64,000 bases of DNA from DASVHS01 sp038244815 (lineage in GTDB: Bacteria > Acidobacteriota > Thermoanaerobaculia > Gp7-AA8): contig JBBRTB010000014.1 in NCBI GenBank assembly GCA_038244815.1, forward strand, positions 1-64,000, written 5' to 3'. Positions 43,028 through 50,319 of the stretch are shown one piece after another. Position 1 is the first letter of the stretch, and every line of letters begins with the position of its first letter. The notes under the pieces were generated by a model. The model worked only from the letters and a program-made list of their open reading frames with translations, was not told the origin of the DNA and did not search any database. A program made the position numbers and the translations under genes.

Positions 43028-44236
43028 TCAAACCGGCTGCAGCTCGATGACGCTATACAGCACTCGCTGAATCTCGGTCTCGATCTTCCGCGGCGGTGAA
43101 TCACTGCCGATTGCCTGCCACTGGAATCGCTTCGGATCGATCCCGCGCTTCCGCATGGCCGAGCGGAGCGCATCGAGCCGTTCCTGCGATCGCCGGAGAT
43201 TCGAGGCGGAGCTGCCCATGCGGAACTCGCGTGACACGAGCTTGTAGCGACCTCCGTCCGTTTTCGCGATGAGGTCGAGCGTGGCTGCGCTGCTCTTCTC
43301 GTCAAGCGCGCCATCGGCGTTGAAGTGCAGTCCGTAGAGCGGCAGGCGCTTCAGCCGCGGAATGATTCCGGCCGGGACGTCCTGATGACTGAGCTTCCCG
43401 CCGCACGCGGCCCGCTCGCCGAACCAGCTTTCCGCGGCTGAAAACTGAATCGGCTCGACGTACCAGCGCAGCCCGCTGAGATGCTTGCCGTCGGGCGCCG
43501 TGTCCATCGCGCCGAATCCCCAGTCCGGTCCGCTCAACCACACGAATCGGTAGACCGTTCCGTCGGTCCCCCCCTCGAACGAGGTCGGATGAGCGCCGCC
43601 GATCGTACCGGTGGTGCGCCCGCGGTCGGTCGAAAACGATGCCGGGAACCCATTGATCGACCAGCAGCCGTCGATCGGCTGCTGGACGGGGGGGCGAACG
43701 TACTGTCCCTGGGCCTGCACCGATGCGAGCCGCGCGTATTTGCCCGGTGCGTCGAGCACGGATACCCGCAGGTAGGTGAGATCGACCGGCGGCGTCACCG
43801 GGAAGAGCTGCACGTCATCCGACTCCGGGAGGTTCACCTTCAGGAGAGGCGTAAAGCTCGTGCCGTCCGTAGATGAATCGAACTGCACGGCCTTGACGCG
43901 GAAGACAGGCGCCCTCGACGTCTTGACGCCGATCTTTTCCACGCGCGTGAGTCCCGGCAGCGCGAACACCATCGACTGCTGAGGATCGTCCGGCGGCGCG
44001 TTCCACGGGGTGGCCGGGTCGCCGTCGATCGCGCGCAGAGCCGACTGATCGAGCGTCAGCTCCCCGGTCCGTGAGATCACCGACGCCCCGAGCGCGATGT
44101 TGAGCAGGTTGCCCTTCTCCTCGGCATCGGGCTGCGCGCTTGCCACCGCCGGTGTCGCGGGCGCTGGCTTTTGCGCCGGCCTGTCGCTGCATGCGAATGC
44201 AAATACAAGCATCGAGGAAAGCACGACGCGCTTCAT
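43028..44236 (-). CDS. lipoprotein with discoidin-like and OmpA-like domains
   Basis: This is a 402-residue predicted lipoprotein (MKRVVLSSMLVFAFACSDRP, lipobox FAC). After a low-complexity linker comes an F5/8 type C (discoidin)-like domain (about 55-180: QSALRAIDGDPATPWNAPPD and DLTYLRVSVLDAPGKYARL). Then a region with WFGERAACGGKL, and a C-terminal OmpA-like segment (about 300-400: YGLHFNADGALDEKSSAATL, SQERLDALRSAMRKRGID). The OmpA-like part lacks the full peptidoglycan NxxLSxxRA motif, so anchoring is uncertain. The ATG overlaps the glyS end. Function unknown. Confidence 0.75.
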   Translation of the reverse strand: MKRVVLSSMLVFAFACSDRPAQKPAPATPAVASAQPDAEEKGNLLNIALGASVISRTGELTLDQSALRAIDGDPATPWNAPPDDPQQSMVFALPGLTRVEKIGVKTSRAPVFRVKAVQFDSSTDGTSFTPLLKVNLPESDDVQLFPVTPPVDLTYLRVSVLDAPGKYARLASVQAQGQYVRPPVQQPIDGCWSINGFPASFSTDRGRTTGTIGGAHPTSFEGGTDGTVYRFVWLSGPDWGFGAMDTAPDGKHLSGLRWYVEPIQFSAAESWFGERAACGGKLSHQDVPAGIIPRLKRLPLYGLHFNADGALDEKSSAATLDLIAKTDGGRYKLVSREFRMGSSASNLRRSQERLDALRSAMRKRGIDPKRFQWQAIGSDSPPRKIETEIQRVLYSVIELQPV

Positions 44237-46296
44237 GGCCGGTAATTGCGGCGATCGACGACGATCTTCGTGACGTCCGCAACCTTCATCACTGCGCTCC
44301 CTGCCTTCCGCAGCAGTGACATGCGATTCATGCGCAGGTCCGGGTCGTCCACCATGACCATCACGTCTTTGAAGAACGCCTCGAGCTCCGGAGCCATGGC
44401 CGCGAACGACTCCAGGGCGTTGAGGTAGCGACGTTCCTTGATCATCTCGCCGATCTGCTCGGTGACGGCGTTCGTCAACTGGTCGAGCCGCTTTTCCGCC
44501 GGCTCGACGAGCCTGGCGGGGTCGACGCGGGTGTCTCGATGTTCCCTGGTGATGTTCTCGATGCGCTTCGCGGAGTCGAGCACGGAGAGGAAGTTCCGCT
44601 CAGTGCGCATGGCCTTCAGCGCTTCGATGCGATCGACGAGATCGGTGAGCGAGGCCGCCCAGCCGGCTGCCATGGCCGCGTCGATCTCGTCATAGGCGAA
44701 GCCGTAGGCGGACGCCTCCAGGATCGTGCGTACACGCTCACCCAGGAAGGCCAGCAGATCGCCTCGCAGCTCCGGCCATGCTGCTCCGTGCACCTGGATC
44801 CCGATGTCGGTCAGCCGGTCAACGCCGATGCGGATCTGCCGTGTGTCGCGGTTGAGCAGAATCTGTACGAGGCCTTGTGCGGCCCGGCGCAGCGCGAACG
44901 GATCCTTCGAGCCCGACGGCTTCGCGCCGACCAGGAAGAATCCGACGAGCGTGTCGATGCGATCGGCCAGCGACAGGACGGCGCCAGAGACCGTTCGCGG
45001 AAGCGCATCGTCGATCGTCACCGGCTGGTACTGATCATAAATGGCCTGCCATACCGTTGCCGGCAGCCCCTCTTCACGGGCGTAAATGCCACCGATCCTT
45101 CCCTGAAGATCGGTGAACTCCTTCACCATCTCCGTGACGAGATCAGCCTTGCTCAGCCGCGCGGCCGTGAGCGTGTCACGCGGCTCCAGCGCGAGTTCTG
45201 CCGAGATCGCCGCGACGATTTTCTCGATGCGCCGCGTCTTGTCGAGATAGTTGCCGAGCTTCTCCTGGAACTGCAGATGCGAAAGGGACTCGACGCGATC
45301 CTCGAGCTTTTTCCGCCGGTCGGTCTCGTAGAAGAATTTCGCGTCGGCGAAGCGCGCGTTCGTTACGAAGGAGTTGCCGTACGCCGCGTTTCCGTCGGGA
45401 TCGGCCTCGTTGTCGAGAACGGCCAGGAAATAGGGAGTGAGCTTGTTCCCGGCATCGCGAATGGGGAGCTGCTTCTGGTGCACGCGCATCACCGTCACGA
45501 GCACTTCCTCGGGAAGGCCGAGGAACTCGCGGCGAAACTCCGCGCGGACCACGCCGGGGTATTCGGTGAGGTATTGCCACTGCGACCAGATCGCCGCGTC
45601 GACCGACGGCGCGCCCTGAACCTCGTTTCCGAGAACCCGGGCCCGTTCGGCCATCACGTGACGGCGGCGCATCGAGTCCACGACGACGCGCGCCAGCTCC
45701 AGCTTCGTCACGTAGTCGTTGTACGACGTCACCGTGATCGGCCCCGGCGCCAGGACCCGGTGCCCGACCGTCCGCGTTCCCGACTTCACGCCGAAGATCT
45801 CGATGGGGAGATGTTCGCCCTCGAAGACCGATACGATCGAATGAACCGGGCGGATGTACGAGTGCTGACCGGTGCCCCAGCGCATCATCTTCGGCCAGCG
45901 CAGCGATTCCACGATCTGGGGGACTTTCTCTCCAATCGTGTCGGCCGTCTTCTTTCCTTCGACGCGGCGTCGGATGCGCACGTACTCGTCCGCCGACTCG
46001 ATGACGTCTTCCGTCCCGGCGCTGTTCTTCCTGAGAAATCCCTGCAGGGCCTTGGTCGGCGCGCCCCCGGCGTCGTAGGCCGATTTCTTCGGCGGACCTT
46101 TGACTTCCTGCTCGCGATCCTCTTCCTTGAGCGGAAGATTCGAGAGATAGATCACGATGCGCCGGGGCGTGCTGTTGATGCAGATGTTGTCCGCGGCCGT
46201 GATCTGGGTGAGCTTCTCCTTGAGCGCGGCGTGCGCCGCGTCGTGCATCCACGCCGGGATCTCCTCGGCCACCAGCTCGAAAAGGTATTCGGCCAT
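44233..46296 (-). CDS. glyS: glycyl-tRNA synthetase beta subunit
   Basis: The 687-residue GlyS has the usual length and helps recognise tRNA-Gly in the alpha2beta2 enzyme. It begins MAEYLFELVAEEIPAWMHDA, and contains VKGPPKKSAYDAGGAPTKAL, FLGLPEEVLVTVMRVHQKQL, TDLQGRIGGIYAREEGLP and SKDPFALRRAAQGL. The ATG at 46296 overlaps the glyQ stop. A longer frame to 46536 is not conserved. Its C-terminal anticodon-binding part runs to ADVTKIVVDRRNYRP. Confidence 0.96.
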   Translation of the reverse strand: MAEYLFELVAEEIPAWMHDAAHAALKEKLTQITAADNICINSTPRRIVIYLSNLPLKEEDREQEVKGPPKKSAYDAGGAPTKALQGFLRKNSAGTEDVIESADEYVRIRRRVEGKKTADTIGEKVPQIVESLRWPKMMRWGTGQHSYIRPVHSIVSVFEGEHLPIEIFGVKSGTRTVGHRVLAPGPITVTSYNDYVTKLELARVVVDSMRRRHVMAERARVLGNEVQGAPSVDAAIWSQWQYLTEYPGVVRAEFRREFLGLPEEVLVTVMRVHQKQLPIRDAGNKLTPYFLAVLDNEADPDGNAAYGNSFVTNARFADAKFFYETDRRKKLEDRVESLSHLQFQEKLGNYLDKTRRIEKIVAAISAELALEPRDTLTAARLSKADLVTEMVKEFTDLQGRIGGIYAREEGLPATVWQAIYDQYQPVTIDDALPRTVSGAVLSLADRIDTLVGFFLVGAKPSGSKDPFALRRAAQGLVQILLNRDTRQIRIGVDRLTDIGIQVHGAAWPELRGDLLAFLGERVRTILEASAYGFAYDEIDAAMAAGWAASLTDLVDRIEALKAMRTERNFLSVLDSAKRIENITREHRDTRVDPARLVEPAEKRLDQLTNAVTEQIGEMIKERRYLNALESFAAMAPELEAFFKDVMVMVDDPDLRMNRMSLLRKAGSAVMKVADVTKIVVDRRNYRP

Positions 46297-47210
46297 CAGG
46301 AGGCTTTCGCTTTGACAGGTGGGGCTGCCTGTCCTCCACGAAGCAGCGGAAAGCCGAGCGCCTTCCGCGCTTCCAGAAACTGCGCCGCGCAGCGGATGGC
46401 CAGATCGCGCACCCGTTTGATTACGCCCACGCGCTCGGTGACGGACACCGCTCCGCGTGCATCGAGTGTGTTGAATGCGTGCGAGCACTTCAATGTCCAG
46501 TCGTACGCCGGGAGCACCAACTCCGCGTCGAGACATCGCTTCGCTTCGCTCTCGTATGCGTCGAACAGGCGCCAGTGCAGATCGATGTCGGCGACCTCGA
46601 AGTAGTACTTCGAGAATTCGAATTCATCCTGGCGACGGACCGCACCATAGTTGAACCCGGCTCCCCATTCGATGTCGAACACCGAAGCCTGGCGCGACAG
46701 AAACATCGTCAGGCGCTCGATCCCGTAAGTGATCTCGGCGGAGATCGGCGCCAGGTCGATGCCGCCGGCCTGCTGGAAGTACGTGAATTGCGTGATCTCC
46801 ATGCCGTCGAGCAGGATTTGCCACCCCACCCCCCATGCCCCCAGGGTGGGCGATTCCCAGTTGTCTTCTTCGAAGCGGATGTCATGGCGCGTCAGGTCGA
46901 GTCCGAGGGCGCGTAACGAATCGAGATAGAGATCCTGTACGTTGATCGGCGCCGGCTTCAGGATCACCTGAAACTGATAATGCTTGCCGAGCCGGAAGGG
47001 ATTGTCTCCGTAACGACCATCGGCTGGACGGCGCGACGGCTGAACGTAGGCGACGTTCCACGGCTCAGGTCCGAGGACGCGCAGAAACGTGGCCGGGTGC
47101 ATGGTTCCCGCGCCGACCTCGACATCGAGCGGCGTCTCGATCATGCAACCGCGCTCCGCCCAGAAGTTCTGCAGCGTGAGAATGAGCGACTGAAACGTCA
47201 CCCGAGACAT
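46296..47210 (-). CDS. glyQ: glycyl-tRNA synthetase alpha subunit
   Basis: The 304-residue GlyQ is the catalytic subunit. It has LILTLQNFWAERGCMIETPL, DVEVGAGTMHPATFLRVLGP, RPADGRYGDNPFRLGKHYQF and FEEDNWESPTLGAWGVGWQI, all diagnostic. The ATG at 47210 (MSRVTFQS) is preferred because TACAAT (47224-47219) ends 8 nt upstream and longer frames are unconserved. Together with glyS it forms a two-gene operon. Confidence 0.97.
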   Translation of the reverse strand: MSRVTFQSLILTLQNFWAERGCMIETPLDVEVGAGTMHPATFLRVLGPEPWNVAYVQPSRRPADGRYGDNPFRLGKHYQFQVILKPAPINVQDLYLDSLRALGLDLTRHDIRFEEDNWESPTLGAWGVGWQILLDGMEITQFTYFQQAGGIDLAPISAEITYGIERLTMFLSRQASVFDIEWGAGFNYGAVRRQDEFEFSKYYFEVADIDLHWRLFDAYESEAKRCLDAELVLPAYDWTLKCSHAFNTLDARGAVSVTERVGVIKRVRDLAIRCAAQFLEARKALGFPLLRGGQAAPPVKAKAS

Positions 47211-47233
47211 GGGGGCGGATTGTACCCGAGGCC

Positions 47234-47698
47234 TCAACTGGTGGTCGTCGCCGGCGGCTGCGTGTCCGTGTCGGGCGGCGGCGGAGGGGCGGTATCGGTC
47301 GTCGGCGGGGCGGTGCTCGTCTTTGGCGGCGGAGGGTTGAAAGATGTCGACGTCGTCGAAGTCGTTGCCGTCGTCGAGGTTGTCGATGCGGTTGCAGTCG
47401 TCGTGGTCTTCGGTGCTTGTGCGATCGTCAACGTTCCGGCGAGCGTGCCGGGCGGTTCTGTCGACGTGGCGGTCGCCACCTGCGGCAGTGTGAAACTCGT
47501 GGTCGTGTCGGTGTTGGTGTCAGTCATCGCCGGTGGCGGCACTTCGCCGGGAACGGTGATGGTCGAGCTTGCCGCGGTCGAAGTCCCTTCCTGGACGACG
47601 TCATATTGCTGCTGCTCGCGTTGCAGACTCTCGCCCGAACCTCTGCCGCATGCGGCAAGGAGTGTGACGGCGGTGAGATAGACCAAAGTCTTTTTCAT
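47234..47698 (-). CDS. Thr/Pro-rich lipoprotein
   Basis: This 154-residue lipoprotein has the signal peptide MKKTLVYLTAVTLLAAC with lipobox LAAC. The rest is low complexity, rich in Thr, Ser and Pro (TTTTATASTTSTTATTSTTS and PPPPPDTDTQPPATTTS), with no domain. It is probably an extended, surface-exposed spacer, perhaps glycosylated. ATG at 47698. The composition is unlike neighbouring enzymes, but codon use is normal. It diverges from the thioesterase gene. Confidence 0.7.
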   Translation of the reverse strand: MKKTLVYLTAVTLLAACGRGSGESLQREQQQYDVVQEGTSTAASSTITVPGEVPPPAMTDTNTDTTTSFTLPQVATATSTEPPGTLAGTLTIAQAPKTTTTATASTTSTTATTSTTSTSFNPPPPKTSTAPPTTDTAPPPPPDTDTQPPATTTS

Positions 47699-47730
47699 CG
47701 TTACGCTGAACGCCTGAGGTCGCATTTTGT

Positions 47731-48156
47731 ATGCCAGAGAGTGTGCAGAACCCGAGGTTCGCGGAAGCGGTCGTGGAGAGTTTCCAGCGCCAGCCGTTCA
47801 TGACCGCGATCGGCGCCAGGCTCGTTCGTGTCCTTCCCGGCGAGGTGGAGGTCGAGTTGCCGTTCAGTGAGGCCATCAGCCAGCAGAGCGGAGTCGTGCA
47901 TGCCGGAGCGCTCGCGGCGATCGCCGACAGTGCCTGCGGCTATGCCGCGCTCACGTTGATGCCGGCCGGGTCGGATGTCGTGAGCGTCGAGTTCAAGGTG
48001 AACCTCCTGGCCCCCGCGGCCGGTGAGCGTTTCGTCGCACACGCCCGCGTGGTGCGGGCCGGACGAACGCTGACTGTCTGTACGGCTGACGTGACCGCAT
48101 ATCCCGCCGTGGCCACGGTGGCCACGATGCTGGGCACGATGATGCGGCGCGCTTAG
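47731..48156 (+). CDS. PaaI-type hotdog thioesterase
   Basis: This protein of about 141 residues has the hotdog-fold acyl-CoA thioesterase signature of the PaaI family: SGVVHAGALAAIADSACGYA, then VEFKVNLLAPAAGERFVA and LTVCTADV. It probably hydrolyses aromatic or medium-chain acyl-CoA. A TTGTAT hexamer overlaps the ATG at 47731, and an in-frame GTG at 47743 lies 10 nt after it, so the start is uncertain by four residues, in the pattern of the leaderless genes. The sulfatase gene follows. Confidence 0.85.
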   Translation: MPESVQNPRFAEAVVESFQRQPFMTAIGARLVRVLPGEVEVELPFSEAISQQSGVVHAGALAAIADSACGYAALTLMPAGSDVVSVEFKVNLLAPAAGERFVAHARVVRAGRTLTVCTADVTAYPAVATVATMLGTMMRRA

Positions 48157-48190
48157 AGTGGCGCGCCTTGCCTGCTGGAACCGCCGATCG

Positions 48191-48196
48191 TACGAT
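48191..48196 (+). promoter_or_regulatory. -10 element of the leaderless sulfatase-TPR gene
   Basis: TACGAT ends 9 nt before the ATG at 48206. No ribosome site is present. The spacing matches the other leaderless genes in this window. Confidence 0.45.
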
Positions 48197-48205
48197 CCAC
48201 CCGCG

Positions 48206-50245
48206 ATGGCTCGGCGCGTCCGATTGCTACTCCTGCTCTGCTGCGTGGCTGTCTCCGCGTGCAGGGAGCACCGCCTCGAACGGCCCAACGTTCTCCTGAT
48301 CACGCTGGATACATTTCGTGCCGATCGCATCGGACCTCAGACGCCGAATCTGCAGCGCCTGGCCCGGGAAGGAGTGGTCTTCGCGAACGCTGATTCGGCG
48401 GTGCCGCTGACGTTGCCGTCGCACGCCACGATCCTCTCGGGCCTTCTGCCGTTGCATCACGGTCTGCGCAACAATGGCAGCGGCTCGTTTCCGGAGAACC
48501 GGCCGACGCTGGCGACCGTGTTTTCCGCGGCCGGGTATCGAACCGGTGCATTCGTCAGCGCGTTCGTGCTCGACCACCGATTCGGCCTCAACCGCGGCTT
48601 CGAGGTCTACGACGATGCGGTGGCCCGCGATCCGAGCAGTGCTTCGTCCTACGACGCGGAGCGGCGTGGTGGCGACACCGTCGATCGCGCGCTCGGATGG
48701 CTCGGTCAGGCCGGCACCCGGCCATTCTTCGCCTGGGTCCATCTATACGACGCGCATGCGCCGTACGCACCACCGCAACCGTACGCGCAGACTTACGATG
48801 GCGAGATCGCCTACGTCGACGCGCAGGTGGGACGGCTGCTCGCGGCAGTGGACCGATCCAGGACCGTCATCGCCGTCGTCGGCGATCACGGCGAGTCGCT
48901 CGGCGAGCACGGCGAGCTGACCCACGGCCTTCTCCTCTATCAGCCGACGCTGCACGTGCCCATGTTCATCGCCGCTCCCGGCGTCACGGCGGCGACGATC
49001 GAGGAGCCTGTCAGCTCGGTCGATCTCGCGCCGACGTTGCTCTCTCTCGCCCTCGAGCAGACCGTCGTCTGCGACGGCGTGAGTCTCGGCGACAGCGTTC
49101 GCGGCCGCCGCGAGCCGGCCCGGCGCGATCTCTACGCGGAGAGCGAATACGCCACCATCTTCGGCTGGAGCGATCTCGTCTCCATGCGCCGCGGGCCGAT
49201 GAAGCTCATCGAGTCGTCGAAGCCCGAGCTGTACGATCTTCAAGCCGATCCGCACGAGCAGAGGAACGTCTTCGAAGAGCAGCGGCGCAGCTTGCGTGCG
49301 CTCGCCGACGCGTTGTCGAAGTTGCGCGGCACCGCGGTGCCGCCGGCCGCTGCCGCGGTCGACGAGGAGACGCGCGCGAAACTCGCCAGCCTCGGCTACG
49401 TCGCGCCGCAGCCCTCAACCCAGTCGGGCACGGAGCGACCCGATCCCGCGGCCATGGCGCCGCTCTTTCGGGCGTTCGAAGAAGCGAACTGGGAGCTCAA
49501 CGACAACCACGCCGCCGAGGCCATCGAGAAACTGAGATCGATCGTGGCGCGCGATCCTGAGAACGCCGTGTTTCGCGGCAGTCTGGCGCGAGCGCTGCGC
49601 CAGATCGGGAAGCTCAGCGAGGCCATTCCTCTGTACAGGGAGGCAGTGGCGATCACGCCCGATGATCCTGAGGCCTGGTACAACCTCGCGGTGGCACTGC
49701 AGGAAGCGGGTCGGACGAAGGAAGCCGCGGTGGTGATCCGCGAGGCTCTTCGCCGCGATCCGCGGCGACCGGAGGCGCACAACACGCTCGGAATCTCGTA
49801 CGTGGCGGAGGGCAAGCTCGGCGCCGCGCAGGACGAGTTCTCGAAAGCGCTGGCCATCGATCCCCGTGACGCCCGCGCACACACGAACCTGGCCAATGTG
49901 TATCGCGCATCCGGAAAACTGGAGGAGGCCGCTCGCGAATACGAGCAGGCGCTGGCCATCGCCCCCGATTACGCGGATGCGCTCAATGGCATCGGCGTCG
50001 TGGAGGTGCAGCGCGATCGTCCTCAGCAGGCCATCCCGTTTTTCGACCGCGCTCTTCGGATCGCGCCGGCCTTCTACGAGGCGCAACTGAACCGCGGAAT
50101 CGCCCTGCAACTCAGTGGAGACCGGGAGGGGGCTGCGGTCCAGTTTCGCAAGCTGCTTGCTGCGCTTCCACGAACCCGGGAGTTCAACGAGCGGCGGCGT
50201 GCGGCGTCCGACCTCCTGTTACAACTGCAGCGAAAACGCGGTTGA
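48206..50245 (+). CDS. lipoprotein sulfatase-like enzyme with TPR repeats
   Basis: This is a 679-residue predicted lipoprotein (lipobox VSAC, signal about 1-19). Residues 30-430 form an alkaline-phosphatase/sulfatase superfamily domain with RPNVLLITLDTFRADRIG, VPLTLPSHATILSGLLPLH and DHGESLGEHGELTHG. The formylglycine motif CxPxR of true sulfatases is absent; the matching position is Thr in LTLPSH, as in phosphoglycerol/ethanolamine transferase relatives. Residues about 430-670 hold five or so TPR units (PDDPEAWYNLAVALQEAGRT, DPRRPEAHNTLGISYVAEGK, APDYADALNGIGVVEVQRDR). It may act on cell-surface phospho- or sulfo-substrates in a complex. Start at 48206 is after an open but unconserved lead. 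Confidence 0.8.
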   Translation: MARRVRLLLLLCCVAVSACREHRLERPNVLLITLDTFRADRIGPQTPNLQRLAREGVVFANADSAVPLTLPSHATILSGLLPLHHGLRNNGSGSFPENRPTLATVFSAAGYRTGAFVSAFVLDHRFGLNRGFEVYDDAVARDPSSASSYDAERRGGDTVDRALGWLGQAGTRPFFAWVHLYDAHAPYAPPQPYAQTYDGEIAYVDAQVGRLLAAVDRSRTVIAVVGDHGESLGEHGELTHGLLLYQPTLHVPMFIAAPGVTAATIEEPVSSVDLAPTLLSLALEQTVVCDGVSLGDSVRGRREPARRDLYAESEYATIFGWSDLVSMRRGPMKLIESSKPELYDLQADPHEQRNVFEEQRRSLRALADALSKLRGTAVPPAAAAVDEETRAKLASLGYVAPQPSTQSGTERPDPAAMAPLFRAFEEANWELNDNHAAEAIEKLRSIVARDPENAVFRGSLARALRQIGKLSEAIPLYREAVAITPDDPEAWYNLAVALQEAGRTKEAAVVIREALRRDPRRPEAHNTLGISYVAEGKLGAAQDEFSKALAIDPRDARAHTNLANVYRASGKLEEAAREYEQALAIAPDYADALNGIGVVEVQRDRPQQAIPFFDRALRIAPAFYEAQLNRGIALQLSGDREGAAVQFRKLLAALPRTREFNERRRAASDLLLQLQRKRG

Positions 50246-50319
50246 CCCGATCCGGAGTTAACGACTTCATCTATGATGTCGCGAAACTCAGTTGCCAACG
50301 CACTCTTCGAGGAGGGCTT

